Shown: positions 9,134 through 17,512, counted from the first letter of the stretch. The stretch: DNA of 64,000 nucleotides from CADEEX01 sp964577955 (GCA_964577955.1 CAZOAZ010000021.1:31974-95973); one strand, 5' to 3'. Notes: generated by a model from the sequence alone, not told the origin. Numbers and translations are program-made.

Positions 9134-10498
9134 TTATGGCAACGGAACGCCAATGGCACGCTCGAGCGCGAGACGCGCGAGCGCTTCTTGTTTGATCGCG
9201 TCGGAATAGGCCTTTTGGGTGTCGATGAGACGCCGCTGCTCGGCAATGAGCTCGAGCAGGCGCACTTCGCCAGCGGCATAGCTGGCTCGAAGCACTTGCA
9301 CGCTTTCAGCAGCCGGGCGGAGCACGGAATCTTCGAAGGTTTGCACCGCACGTCTCGCAGCCTGATAACGGCCGTATGCGCCGGTGATTTCACCGCGAAT
9401 TGAACGCTCGACGTACTCACGCCGCAGGGAGGCCGATGCTTGGCGTGCCCGTCCGGCGTCGATTTGTCCTTGATTGCGCGACAGAATCGGGAGCGTGATC
9501 GATACCCCCCCTGTCAGTATGTGATCGCGGTCGACAATCGCGGTGGTGCGGCCCGATGAGGTCAAACCAAACTGCGGAAATTGAGATTGGATGTCGGAAT
9601 ACCGAATCACGGCAGCGACATCGGGCAAACGCTCGGAAATTGCCAAACGAGTTTCCGCCTGCGCCCGGACTTCTTCCTGGCGCGCCGCATTCAGATCGGA
9701 CCGCGACGTCAATCCTTGTTCGAGCGCCGCCGCGAGGGTGATACCCGTGGGCGTCCTATCGCCGCCGGGTTGCAGAACCAATGGTTCCGAGAGATCGAAT
9801 CCCGCGACCACGCGTAGGTCCAGCAAGGCCTGTTGGACTTCGCTCGCCAGCATGAGCCGTTCGGCGTCGAGCCTACCCACTTCGGCCTGGAGCACCATTT
9901 GTTCGACACGCGGCGATTCGCCTTCCGCCACGCGCCGCTGCGTCACGCTGTAGCTCGAATTGAGTAACTCGAACTGTTGGACGACGGCGTCAAGATCTCG
10001 GAGAGCGGCCATTGCCCCGATATACCGCTCCTGGAGTTCCGCCCGGAGCGTACGTTCCCGATCGGCAATCTCCAGTCGTGCGATGTCGACTCCTGCCTGG
10101 CCAAGGTCGACGCGCCGCGCTCGTTTTCCTCCAAGCTCGAACGTGTGACCGTACCCAACGCTAAACGCCTGCTCGCCGGAACTGCCCGTGGCCGATCCGG
10201 TGCTGTACTCTGTTTCGATCACCGGATTGGGCCGAAGGCCGGCTTGCCGAAGCAGGCCCTGCGCCTCCACCGTTCGCTGACGGACCGCCAGTAAGTCTGC
10301 GTTCCGCGTGAGCGCAAACTGGACGAGTTGCGCCACCGAGAGGCCGTTCGCCGCGTCGAGGTACTGACCGATCGTTGCCGGAGATTCACTGAGGGTGATG
10401 AGGGAACGCGGCTCTTGCGCCTGCAGCGGTCGTACGCTCTCGGGCACCGCCGTCAGCAATACGACCACGACGAACACAAGTCGACTTGTGCAATTCAT
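9134..10498 (-). CDS. czcC: TolC-family outer-membrane channel of the metal pump
   Basis: 454 residues. N-terminal signal peptide (residues about 1-28, ending PLQAQ). Two TolC repeats are seen: LSVAQLVQFALTRNADLLAVRQ opening the first, and TSRSDLNAARQEEVRAQAET the second, with a long C-terminal helix (AAGEVRLLELIAEQRRLIDTQKAY). This is the outer-membrane factor of a tripartite efflux system (CzcC/CusC type). It is the first large gene of the leftward operon, 68 nt after the small CFCC protein, and the adaptor and pump genes follow. Confidence 0.92.
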   Translation of the reverse strand: MNCTSRLVFVVVVLLTAVPESVRPLQAQEPRSLITLSESPATIGQYLDAANGLSVAQLVQFALTRNADLLAVRQRTVEAQGLLRQAGLRPNPVIETEYSTGSATGSSGEQAFSVGYGHTFELGGKRARRVDLGQAGVDIARLEIADRERTLRAELQERYIGAMAALRDLDAVVQQFELLNSSYSVTQRRVAEGESPRVEQMVLQAEVGRLDAERLMLASEVQQALLDLRVVAGFDLSEPLVLQPGGDRTPTGITLAAALEQGLTSRSDLNAARQEEVRAQAETRLAISERLPDVAAVIRYSDIQSQFPQFGLTSSGRTTAIVDRDHILTGGVSITLPILSRNQGQIDAGRARQASASLRREYVERSIRGEITGAYGRYQAARRAVQTFEDSVLRPAAESVQVLRASYAAGEVRLLELIAEQRRLIDTQKAYSDAIKQEALARLALERAIGVPLP

Positions 10499-10566
10499 AA
10501 AGACCCTTCGATAGAGACCGGGACCGACACCGACCGATCGGCGTCAGCGGCGAACGCGGGTGTGGG

Positions 10567-10893
10567 CTAGGAGCGCGGAGGGGGTGAGGTCTGACGAATC
10601 GAGATCTCAGGGAGTGTTGGCGCGCGTCCTGAGGCCAAGCGGACCACTTGAGTGTCGAATGTCAACGCAAACGCCACGACCTCGGTGCTGCTCGAACAGC
10701 AGAAACAGTGGTGCGCGCCGCAACAGGCAGGACAGGCGTCAGACGCGTCGCTAATATCAGTGGTGCCCACATGAGCGGAGGCCGTCGACTCTTGAGGCAG
10801 GAGCGACGTGCAGAAGCCATATGCCGCGACGTCGGCGGTCAACCACAGCACGAGCAGAAGAGCGCCGATTCGACCGAGACGCGACACGGTCAT
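10567..10893 (-). CDS. small CFCC cysteine-cluster protein heading the RND operon
   Basis: 108 residues from ATG 10893; a GTG at 10911 (after GGAG) is an alternative. An N-terminal hydrophobic helix (residues about 6-25, GRIGALLLVLWLTADVAAY) is a signal peptide or membrane anchor. The middle holds a dense thiol cluster, ACPACCGAHHCFCC, with seven cysteines and two histidines in 14 residues, well suited to bind a metal. The tail is Pro/Ser/Arg-rich. It resembles the proteins at 12050 and 17176, which also stand in front of efflux genes. No family name comes to mind. It may bind metal in the periplasm and pass it to the pump, or sense it. Confidence 0.75.
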   Translation of the reverse strand: MTVSRLGRIGALLLVLWLTADVAAYGFCTSLLPQESTASAHVGTTDISDASDACPACCGAHHCFCCSSSTEVVAFALTFDTQVVRLASGRAPTLPEISIRQTSPPPRS

Positions 10894-10920
10894 TCCGGGA
10901 GACTGTAACACGGGTCTCCA

Positions 10921-10975
10921 AGGCCGGCAATCGGATGTGGATCTGCGTTTACGTAGTACTTACGTTAACCGGCCT
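10921..10975 (-). promoter_or_regulatory. nested inverted repeats before the leftward RND operon
   Basis: The 144-nt gap upstream of the CFCC gene contains a near-perfect palindrome at 10947-10969 (half-sites GTTTACGTA and TACGTTAAC, centre GTACT). It is bracketed by a perfect 7-bp inverted repeat, AGGCCGG (10921-10927) and CCGGCCT (10969-10975). The AT-rich core stands out in GC-rich DNA and lies where the operon promoter is expected. An operator for a dimeric metal regulator is likely; which one is unknown. Confidence 0.5.
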
Positions 10976-11037
10976 CAATGATTCCTTGGACGCCGTTGGC
11001 GCGAACGCCGTGTCGAGTGGAGCCAATGGGCGCGGGA

Positions 11038-11880
11038 TCACCGCGTGTGAAAACGGAGACTCAGACCGATGGAGAAAAACGGATGCGGCGGTGTCTGACC
11101 GTTGGCTCCTGTGCCTGCGCTCACATCGATTTGCACATTTCGCCCAGGCAGATAGGCGAGGCCACCATCGATGATGACGGCGGTCCCGGTAGCCGAACCC
11201 TCTGGAGTCTGGATGCCGATGTCCACAAACGGATTGATCGTCTTGGTGGCGTTGAAATAGTTCAGCGTGAGGGCGAACAGACCGGCGACAAATCTCGCGC
11301 CAGCCTCATCTTCATAGAACGCCACGCCTGCATTTGGATTGAGAGACAGCTTGGAGGTTAAGTCCCAGTCGGCCGCCAATCGAAGATCACCGGTGGTGTG
11401 GTTCGTGTGTAAGTCGCCGCTCCCTGAGGGGGGAAAGACGCGCAGGATTGTTCCCAACGATGGCTGATGGCGTCCTGCTGAATTCTGAATTTGAAACTTC
11501 ATCCCGACCGATACGGGCGCTACATCGGTTGTTCGATTTGCGCCAGACGTAATCGTCGTGAACGTATTGCCCTCGAATCGCGCTTCCCAGCGATCGGACA
11601 GTCCCACTCGAAACAACGTTGGCACGAAAATCGTGCGTTCCTCGTCTCCCTTCTCGTCGCGCAGTTCGTGCTGGAATCCCGTTTCGAGTTGAAACCTGCC
11701 GCGCCCGATCACGGTGCTGCCGTCGGCAATCCCCGGTCGATCCGGATTGATGACATCGTCGGCCGCAGGTGCGCCAGGCAGTACGCTCTGGGTTGGCGCC
11801 TGAGACGAGACACTGAAACTGAACACGGAGAAGAGCAAGCCCACGACGAGAACCCAGCCTGCACGACGCGTTCTAAGCAT
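11038..11880 (-). CDS. outer-membrane beta-barrel protein (phenol MetA-like transporter family)
   Basis: 280 residues with a signal peptide (about residues 1-27, ending SVSSQA). The mature protein starts with DDVINPDRPGIADGSTVIGRG, followed by alternating beta-strands (RFQLETGFQHEL, RWEARFEGNTFTTI, DLRLAADWDLTSKLSLNPNAG, INPFVDIGIQTPEG) and ends in an aromatic/Arg barrel terminus (FSIGLSLRFHTR). This pattern fits the PF13557-type outer-membrane proteins annotated as transporters or MetA-pathway proteins. A broken copy of the same gene lies at 24784-25460. It is transcribed with the leftward metal operon but separated by a likely operator region. Substrate unknown. Confidence 0.8.
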   Translation of the reverse strand: MLRTRRAGWVLVVGLLFSVFSFSVSSQAPTQSVLPGAPAADDVINPDRPGIADGSTVIGRGRFQLETGFQHELRDEKGDEERTIFVPTLFRVGLSDRWEARFEGNTFTTITSGANRTTDVAPVSVGMKFQIQNSAGRHQPSLGTILRVFPPSGSGDLHTNHTTGDLRLAADWDLTSKLSLNPNAGVAFYEDEAGARFVAGLFALTLNYFNATKTINPFVDIGIQTPEGSATGTAVIIDGGLAYLPGRNVQIDVSAGTGANGQTPPHPFFSIGLSLRFHTR

Positions 11881-12037
11881 GTTCGATAGTCTCGTGTCAG
11901 TTTTCCGCTTTCGAAATCATCGGCGAGTGTCAGTCTCAACGGATCGCTTCGGTCTTGTGACCGACCAATGATTGAACCACAACCCGGCGTGATGCGGCTG
12001 GCAACGTCCAAGCGCGAAGCCCTCCGCGGGCTGATGC

Positions 12038-12043
12038 TATACT
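12038..12043 (+). promoter_or_regulatory. -10 box giving a probable leaderless transcript
   Basis: TATACT lies 6 nt before ATG 12050, the usual distance from a -10 box to the transcription start, and no Shine-Dalgarno is present. AGCCC-5 nt-GGGCT (12018-12032) sits directly upstream. The paralogous gene at 17176 has the same layout with TATAGT, which supports the reading. Confidence 0.4.
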
Positions 12044-12049
12044 GCCGAC

Positions 12050-12391
12050 ATGGGTTGGGTTCGCACGGGTGAAGTCGCGCGAATCGTGGCCGTGTTTTTC
12101 CTGATCTGGACGGGTGTCGACCTCGCGAACCCGAACCTATGCGCGGTCGACCAGTCAGCAGGCTCACACACGTCCTCATCTGGCGGAACCATCGTCACAC
12201 GCGCCGAATCAGCTCAGGCCGCCTCGACTAGCGGCGCCGATGACTGCTTCTGCTGCTGCCATCACGTCGTCTCGACCGCGCCCTGGGCGCCGACCTTCCA
12301 GGGCGCCTTCACCCAGCGATTCGACGTGCCTCCGGTTGGGGGCGCTCGCGTCTTTCACACACACCTCGATCGTCCTCCCCGTTTCGCTTAA
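12050..12391 (+). CDS. small CFCCC cysteine-cluster protein before the P1B-2 ATPase
   Basis: 113 residues. One N-terminal hydrophobic helix (EVARIVAVFFLIWTGVDL, residues 8-25) is a signal or anchor. A Ser/Ala/Thr-rich spacer follows, then DDCFCCCHHV near residues 64-73 (four cysteines, two histidines), and a conserved end HLDRPPRFA. The protein at 17176 has the same N-terminus, the same CFCCC cluster and the same RPPRFA end; the one at 10567-10893 is more distant. It stands 107 nt before the zinc/cadmium-type ATPase gene. Likely an extracytoplasmic metal-binding helper, by inference; not a family I can name. Confidence 0.8.
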   Translation: MGWVRTGEVARIVAVFFLIWTGVDLANPNLCAVDQSAGSHTSSSGGTIVTRAESAQAASTSGADDCFCCCHHVVSTAPWAPTFQGAFTQRFDVPPVGGARVFHTHLDRPPRFA

Positions 12392-12498
12392 CACCCACGC
12401 GCGATAGGTGAGTCTGCCTCGGGGCAATTCTTCGCCCGAAGGCCCGTTTGGCATTCGCTCGGCGGTCTCCACCATTCAAGAATGAAACTTTGACCGAA

Positions 12499-14688
12499 AT
12501 GACTCCCAGCCGGACGGACGAAGCGCGACGCGTCTTCAGAATTCGGGGCATGGACTGCGCTGAGGAAGTCGCGGTACTAAAGGACGTCTTGGGCCCGATG
12601 GTTGGCGGTGCTGACCATTTGAGCTTCGACGTCCTGAACGGCAAGATGACCGTCCTCGGTTTGAGCTCGCTTGGCGATCGCGATCTCAAAAACGCGGTGG
12701 CGAAGACCGGTATGCGAGCGGAACGCTGGAAGGATGAGCGAGGTGATGCTCACGCCGACGACGGACGGCGGTCGCGCGTGGTGTTGACCGGCGTCAGCGG
12801 CGGCCTGACGCTTGCCGGATTTGTCGTTCACGCCGCAGTGGCCGGCGATGTGTCCGCAGCGCTGGGCTCCGAAGGCGCCGGACTGGCTCACGATGTGCCG
12901 GTGATCGTGCGGCTCGTTTACGCCGTCGCCATTGTCGCCGGCGCGTGGTTCGTGGCCCCCAAGGGCTGGTTCGCGCTGCGACGGCTCCGCCCGGACATGA
13001 ATCTGCTGATGACCGTCGCGGTCCTTGGCGCAGTTCTCATTGGCGAATGGTTCGAGGCGGCCACGGTGTCGTTTCTCTTTGCCCTGTCGCTGGCGCTCGA
13101 AGCGTGGAGCGTTGAGCGGGCGCGACGGGCCGTCGAGGCACTGATGGCACTCGCGCCGCCAGTTGTGCGCGTGATGGAAGCCGGTGGGATCGTCGAGCGT
13201 CCGCCTGACGAGGTCATCGTGGGCACGCTGTTCAGCGTACGTCCCGGCGAGAAAGTGCCGCTTGACGGAAACGTGAAGCGCGGTTCGAGCGGCGTCAACC
13301 AGGCGCCGATCACGGGCGAGAGCGTGCCGGTCCTGAAGCAGCCCGGCGATACGGTGTTCGCCGGCACGATCAACGGCGACGGCGCGCTCGAAGTTGAATC
13401 GTCCAAGCCCGCCGGCGATACGACCCTCGCGCGTATTGTTCGGCTCGTCGGAGAAGCGCAAAGCCGCCGCGCGCCCTCTGAGCTCTGGGTCGAGCGGTTC
13501 GCGCGCGTTTACACGCCGACCGTGTTTCTCGCGGCGATCGCGGTAGCCGTCGTGCCTCCCCTCGTATTTGCCGGAGCATGGACCGACTGGACCTACCGCG
13601 CCCTCGTCCTGTTGGTTATCGGGTGCCCATGTGCGCTGGTGATTTCGACACCGGTCACGATCGTTGCCGCTCTCGCGTCGGCTGCTCGGTACGGCATTCT
13701 GATCAAGGGCGGGGTCTTCGTCGAGGCGCCCGCGAGACTTCGCGCGATTGCACTCGACAAGACTGGGACCCTGACGATCGGACGTCCCGTGGTTGCCGAG
13801 GTAGTCGCACTGAGTGATCACACGGAGTCTCAGTTGCTAGCGCGGGCAGCGGCCTTGGAGGCGCAGACGGATCATCCGCTCGCCCGGGCAATCGTCGAGC
13901 ACGCGCAGAGCCGTGGCCTGGCGCGGCCGGACGCTGCAGACGTTCAGGTGATTCCCGGGAAAGGCGCCCGTGGAACGATTGATGGTCGCGAGTTCTGGCT
14001 CGGATCACACCGGTATCTCGAGGAGCGGGCACAGGAATCCGCGGATCTCCACATGGCGATCGAGAAGCGGAGCGCGACCGGTCAAACGGTCGTCGTCGTC
14101 GGAAACGATCACCACGTGTGCGGGTTCATCGCCCTCGCCGATGCGATTCGGCCGGAGTCGGCGGAGGCAATCGTTCAGCTGAAGGCGTTAGGCCTTCAGA
14201 CGGTCGTCATGTTGACGGGGGACAATCGGCCAGCCGCTGACGCGATCGCGAAGCGAGCCGGCGCGGACGACGTCCGGGCCGATCTGCTACCAGAAGAAAA
14301 GGTCACGGTCGTGGCCCATCTGGTTGACCGCTATGGGCTGACCGCAATGGTTGGCGACGGCATCAACGATGCGCCGGCACTCGCGCGGGGCAGCATCGGC
14401 ATCGCGATGGGTGTGGCCGGGAGCGACGCGGCCATTGAAACGGCGGACATTGCACTGCTCGCCGACGATCTTCGAAAGATTCCCTGGTTGATTCGGCACT
14501 CACGACGGGCGTCGACGATCATTCGCCAAAACATCTCGCTGTCCCTTGTCGTCAAGGCGATCTTTGTCCTGTTGACGTTTGTAGGTCGTGCGTCGCTGTG
14601 GGCGGCGATTGTGGCCGACATGGGCGTGACCTTGGTCGTCGTTGCCAATGCGTTACGTCTTCTTCGAAGCGCGGCTGAGAACGGTTAG
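12499..14688 (+). CDS. P1B-2-type heavy-metal ATPase (Zn/Cd/Pb exporter)
   Basis: 729 residues from ATG 12499; the frame extends upstream only to a weak TTG. An N-terminal metal-binding domain begins FRIRGMDCAEEVAVL, where the GMDCAEE form (one Cys) is usual for Zn/Cd/Pb pumps. The membrane motif CPC is at residues 376-378, the phosphorylation site DKTGTLT starts at D420, the HP motif is in QTDHPLARAI, and GDGINDAPAL marks the hinge. The TM8 region (ADMGVTLVVVANALRLL) also fits P1B-2. It pumps divalent metal out of the cytoplasm with ATP. It follows the CFCCC gene and is followed by two tiny membrane proteins and a lipoprotein in the same direction. Confidence 0.95.
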   Translation: MTPSRTDEARRVFRIRGMDCAEEVAVLKDVLGPMVGGADHLSFDVLNGKMTVLGLSSLGDRDLKNAVAKTGMRAERWKDERGDAHADDGRRSRVVLTGVSGGLTLAGFVVHAAVAGDVSAALGSEGAGLAHDVPVIVRLVYAVAIVAGAWFVAPKGWFALRRLRPDMNLLMTVAVLGAVLIGEWFEAATVSFLFALSLALEAWSVERARRAVEALMALAPPVVRVMEAGGIVERPPDEVIVGTLFSVRPGEKVPLDGNVKRGSSGVNQAPITGESVPVLKQPGDTVFAGTINGDGALEVESSKPAGDTTLARIVRLVGEAQSRRAPSELWVERFARVYTPTVFLAAIAVAVVPPLVFAGAWTDWTYRALVLLVIGCPCALVISTPVTIVAALASAARYGILIKGGVFVEAPARLRAIALDKTGTLTIGRPVVAEVVALSDHTESQLLARAAALEAQTDHPLARAIVEHAQSRGLARPDAADVQVIPGKGARGTIDGREFWLGSHRYLEERAQESADLHMAIEKRSATGQTVVVVGNDHHVCGFIALADAIRPESAEAIVQLKALGLQTVVMLTGDNRPAADAIAKRAGADDVRADLLPEEKVTVVAHLVDRYGLTAMVGDGINDAPALARGSIGIAMGVAGSDAAIETADIALLADDLRKIPWLIRHSRRASTIIRQNISLSLVVKAIFVLLTFVGRASLWAAIVADMGVTLVVVANALRLLRSAAENG

Positions 14689-14720
14689 ATGTCGCCGGCC
14701 GTTGTTGGAGTGAATGCTGC

Positions 14721-14846
14721 ATGAAGCCCAGAAACCCGGACGAAAGGTTCGAATGGGATTTGACTGCGGTGATACTTCTGGCGTTAGCCGTCCTGTTCGT
14801 CGTGGCCGTCGTTTTTGCCGTTCTACCGCTCGGCCACGTCAATTGA
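14721..14846 (+). CDS. 41-residue single-span membrane protein (FEWD family)
   Basis: Short frame starting ATG 14721, 32 nt after the ATPase stop. It reads a polar start (MKPRNPDERFEWDL) and then one hydrophobic helix (TAVILLALAVLFVVAVVFAV) ending GHVN. The DERFEWD segment recurs exactly in the tiny protein at 23700, and WEWD recurs in the next gene here. Conservation in several metal clusters, position and a single clean membrane span argue it is real. Probably a small subunit or stabiliser of a transporter, by analogy with KdpF or AcrZ; this is inference. Confidence 0.65.
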   Translation: MKPRNPDERFEWDLTAVILLALAVLFVVAVVFAVLPLGHVN

Positions 14847-14919
14847 TGAGCGATTTCTGTTCGTCGAAACAGCGCGGACGACTGGTTGCGACATCGAGCA
14901 GGGTGGAATTGAGGCACTA

Positions 14920-15045
14920 GTGGGGAAGAAGCTTCGGACCAGATGGGAGTGGGACCAGTCCACCCTGTACCTTCTTCTCCTGGGGGTCGCTCTCATCGCA
15001 ATCATCGTCTTCGAGGTCTTGCGATCGCAAGATTCGCATCCCTGA
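14920..15045 (+). CDS. 41-residue single-span membrane protein (WEWD)
   Basis: GTG start at 14920 preceded by GAGG; 41 residues. It has a basic start with RTRWEWDQSTL, then one membrane helix (YLLLLGVALIAIIVFEVL) and a short polar tail (RSQDSHP). Same plan as the tiny gene just upstream and those at 23700 and 24531. Likely cotranscribed with the P1B-2 ATPase and the lipoprotein that follows 77 nt later. Function unknown. Confidence 0.6.
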   Translation: MGKKLRTRWEWDQSTLYLLLLGVALIAIIVFEVLRSQDSHP

Positions 15046-15122
15046 GACGAAACACCGCAGGCGCGCAGACGGTGTCTGGGAGCTGTGGTTGCACCGGTCA
15101 TTGAATCAGGGGAAGGAGCGGA

Positions 15123-15698
15123 GTGTTGGTGGGAAATTGGATGGCAAGAGGGTTCGAGCGCAATGCGCCGAGCGGCCCACGCTTCGCGCGACGACCTTCC
15201 GCACATCCGCTGCGGTTGTGGGTCGCACTCGTCGTGCTTCCGCCTGTCCTCGTCGGCCAAGTATCCGGGTGCGGAAAGCGGCTCCCTGAACCCATCGGCG
15301 GGCACACCGGTTCTCCACACATCGGGTGGGTCATCATGAGCGGAGACGTAGAGAATCCAGATCGCGACTTTGCTTGTCAATCTGAACCTCGTACCGAGTG
15401 CGTCATTCCCGCTGACAAACCCGAGGCCCGTGTTCTAGGGGACGTCCATCTCTACTATCACGCAGCTGCGGTCGAGACGAAATACACAGGAGCGATCCAA
15501 ATTGGGCATTTCGACCGGCCACATGCGATCAATCCAAGCATCGTAGTCAGCCCGGGAAGCACACCCGCGAGCCAGAGCGTCAGTGACTTTGTCTCTCGTG
15601 TGCCCGGGACGTACACGATGAGTATTGATATAATCGCCACTTCAAAAACAGGCGAACGACTGAACATTCGCGAGGACATAAGAGTGGTCGTGCGGTGA
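15123..15698 (+). CDS. lipoprotein of a family with a second, broken copy at 46.1 kb
   Basis: 191 residues from GTG 15123, which has GGAAGGAG at a good distance. A hydrophobic stretch (LWVALVVLPPVLVG) ends in a lipobox, VSGC, so the mature protein is lipid-anchored. The rest is predicted beta-rich: GDVHLYYHAAAVETKYTGAIQ, later GTYTMSIDIIATSKTGERL and an end IRVVVR. The last about 90 residues match a truncated minus-strand remnant at 46101-46385 (VHVYFHSGATDTKFAGS, ELSIDVTAVDATG). The fold looks immunoglobulin-like, as in metal-binding periplasmic proteins, but I do not recognise it. It ends 23 nt from the convergent FixH/YtkA-like gene. Confidence 0.7.
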   Translation: MLVGNWMARGFERNAPSGPRFARRPSAHPLRLWVALVVLPPVLVGQVSGCGKRLPEPIGGHTGSPHIGWVIMSGDVENPDRDFACQSEPRTECVIPADKPEARVLGDVHLYYHAAAVETKYTGAIQIGHFDRPHAINPSIVVSPGSTPASQSVSDFVSRVPGTYTMSIDIIATSKTGERLNIREDIRVVVR

Positions 15699-15721
15699 CG
15701 ACTGCGACGCTTTTGTGGGGC

Positions 15722-16141
15722 CTACTCGGCCGTGACGATGAATGTTTTGGAGGCGATCTGTGTGCCGTCTCGTTTGACGACGGCGGTGACTCTCCAGTGA
15801 CCCGCACTGCTCACCGGCCCCTTTCCTCGATAGATGCCGTCTCCGTAGTACTTAAGGGGAACAGTACTTTTTACCTGCAGCGTTTTCACGGTCTGAGTTG
15901 GCTGGGAAAACAGGAGAACCACATCCGCATCGGAGACCCGCTTGTTTTTGGCGTCCGTCAACATGACTTCGAACTTACCTTCGCCGATTCGTAACGGAGC
16001 CGGATCGCTATGGAAGGCGATCGTGATCGGCGGTTGCAGGCTAGCAGGAACGTTCTGCCCTGCAGGCTCGGCGGTGGCCGCTATCGCCAGGCATGTCGCC
16101 ACGACCGTGGCAAAGCTTAGTCGGCGGTGGATCAGATCCAT
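15722..16141 (-). CDS. exported FixH/YtkA-like beta-sandwich protein
   Basis: 139 residues from ATG 16141, where a signal peptide begins (MDLIHRRLSFATVVATCLAI, ending AEPAGQ); the longer frame to 16216 lacks it. The mature part has PITIAFHSDPAPLRIGEGKFEVMLTD, VSDADVVLLFSQP, and the end GHWRVTAVVKRDGTQIASKTF. This is the YtkA-like/FixH domain plan, frequently found near copper and heavy-metal efflux genes as a periplasmic partner. It faces away from the CDF transporter gene, sharing an 87-nt upstream region. No metal ligand cluster stands out. Confidence 0.75.
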   Translation of the reverse strand: MDLIHRRLSFATVVATCLAIAATAEPAGQNVPASLQPPITIAFHSDPAPLRIGEGKFEVMLTDAKNKRVSDADVVLLFSQPTQTVKTLQVKSTVPLKYYGDGIYRGKGPVSSAGHWRVTAVVKRDGTQIASKTFIVTAE

Positions 16142-16228
16142 GGTGTGGGCTTGTGCATCGAACGTGCCAGCACTCGGCATCACACTGCGCCACGCTGAGG
16201 TGCTGATGATGTTCACGCGCGTGGACTG

Positions 16229-17116
16229 ATGAGCGGCACCCTCGGATCCGCAGCCGCTCTGAATAGGGGTCGACTCAGCAAAGCGCTCTTCTTAATGGGG
16301 ATCTTTCTGATTGCCGAGGCCGTCGGCGGTTGGGCGACCGGTAGTCTGGCGCTTCTCGCTGATGCCGGACACATGTTGACGGACGTGAGCGGACTCGGTC
16401 TGGCGTTGCTGGCGATTCGCTTTGCCGAGCGGCCCGCAACACCGGCTCGGACGTATGGCCTTTACCGCGCGGAAATACTTGCGGCGCTGACAAACGCGGT
16501 AGTGCTCCTCGGTATCTCGTTGCTCGTACTTGTTGAAGCGTATCGCCGCTTCGTCGCGCCGCAGGAAGTCCGAACGGAATGGATGTTCGGCATCGCCGTT
16601 GTCGGCTTAGCCGTCAACGCGGTGAGTCTGGCGATTCTACGGGGCAGTGCGTCGGAGAGTCTCAACGTCAAAGGTGCGTACTTCGAAGTGCTCTCAGATT
16701 TCGTCACATCGATTGGCGTGATTGTCGGTGCCGTCGTGATGTGGCAAACGCGGTGGTTCTACGCAGACCCGCTTATTTCCGCAGGCATCGGCCTGTTTAT
16801 CGTACCGCGCACCTGGATCCTGATGCGTGAGGCGATCGGCGTGCTGCTCGAAGGCACGCCGACGAATATCAATCTCGACGACCTTCGAAGAGCGATCGCG
16901 TCAGTCCCAGGCGTCACCGACGTGCACGACTTGCACGTCTGGTCGCTGACCTCGGGTGTCAATGCGCTCAGTGCCCACGTTGTCCGCACCGCAGAGGCGC
17001 TTCATCAAGAGGTCTTGGACGCGGTGAGGACCTGCGTCCGGACGGGCTTCCCCATCGCGCATGTGACCCTGCAGGTTGAGTCGACAAAATGTGCAAATGA
17101 GGACACGCATCTTTGA
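16229..17116 (+). CDS. czcD: CzcD-type cation diffusion facilitator
   Basis: 295 residues, six membrane spans and a C-terminal cytoplasmic domain. TM2 carries HMLTD (H48, D52), the metal site of CDF proteins. TM5 carries GAYFEVLSD, where Glu takes the place of the usual His; this form is typical of the CzcD branch. The cytoplasmic end has VTDVHDLHVWSLTSG and HVTLQVES, the usual dimer domain. It exchanges Zn, Cd or Co for protons across the inner membrane. It is divergent from the FixH-like gene and lies just before the second RND cluster. Confidence 0.93.
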   Translation: MSGTLGSAAALNRGRLSKALFLMGIFLIAEAVGGWATGSLALLADAGHMLTDVSGLGLALLAIRFAERPATPARTYGLYRAEILAALTNAVVLLGISLLVLVEAYRRFVAPQEVRTEWMFGIAVVGLAVNAVSLAILRGSASESLNVKGAYFEVLSDFVTSIGVIVGAVVMWQTRWFYADPLISAGIGLFIVPRTWILMREAIGVLLEGTPTNINLDDLRRAIASVPGVTDVHDLHVWSLTSGVNALSAHVVRTAEALHQEVLDAVRTCVRTGFPIAHVTLQVESTKCANEDTHL

Positions 17117-17125
17117 GCCGTCAAG

Positions 17126-17168
17126 TCAGATCGTCTGAGATCGCACCATAAACGCCACATGGTATAGT
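17126..17168 (+). promoter_or_regulatory. probable promoter and operator for a leaderless CFCCC gene
   Basis: TATAGT (17163-17168) ends 7 nt before GTG 17176 and no Shine-Dalgarno is visible, so transcription probably starts at the start codon. A perfect palindrome, TCAGA-TCG-TCTGA (17126-17138), lies just upstream of where the -35 element should be. A similar TCAGAC/GTCTGA hairpin occurs at 2317-2338 before the secreted-repeat genes. Confidence 0.4.
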
Positions 17169-17175
17169 TGTTACC

Positions 17176-17512
17176 GTGCAGTGGATCCGCACCGGTCGAG
17201 TCGCGCGAATTGTCGCGTTGTTTTTCCTGCTCTGGACAGGTGTCGATCTGGTCAATCCTAGCGTCTGCGCGATCGATCGGGAGACTTCAACCGCGTCCGC
17301 CGTAGCGGTTTCAGCCAGTATCGACGCTGGACAGCCCCAGCCGACATCCGGCGTCGAATCGGAAGACTGCTTCTGCTGCTGCCAACATGTCGAGGCAACG
17401 ACGGCATGGGTGACGAATCCCCAGGACGTTCCAGTTCAATCATTTCGCACCGCTACCGTCGTCCATATCCGCTTGTTTCAGCATCGCCTCGAACGCCCTC
17501 CGCGTTTCGCCT
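17176..17512 (+). CDS. small CFCCC cysteine-cluster protein heading the second RND operon
   Basis: 112 residues from GTG 17176. The N-terminal helix (RVARIVALFFLLWTGVDL) and the end ERPPRFA nearly repeat the protein at 12050. In between is a variable acidic and Ser/Ala-rich linker and EDCFCCCQHVE. The gene comes about 100 nt before the TolC gene of the czc-like operon. Three efflux units in this window thus each start with such a protein. Extracytoplasmic metal binding is inferred from the thiol cluster. Confidence 0.8.

Noticed and set aside
12577..13821. 414-codon frame antisense to the P1B-2 ATPase
   Set aside because: Arg/His/Gly-rich composition, no domain and it mirrors a clear gene; a GC-rich shadow.
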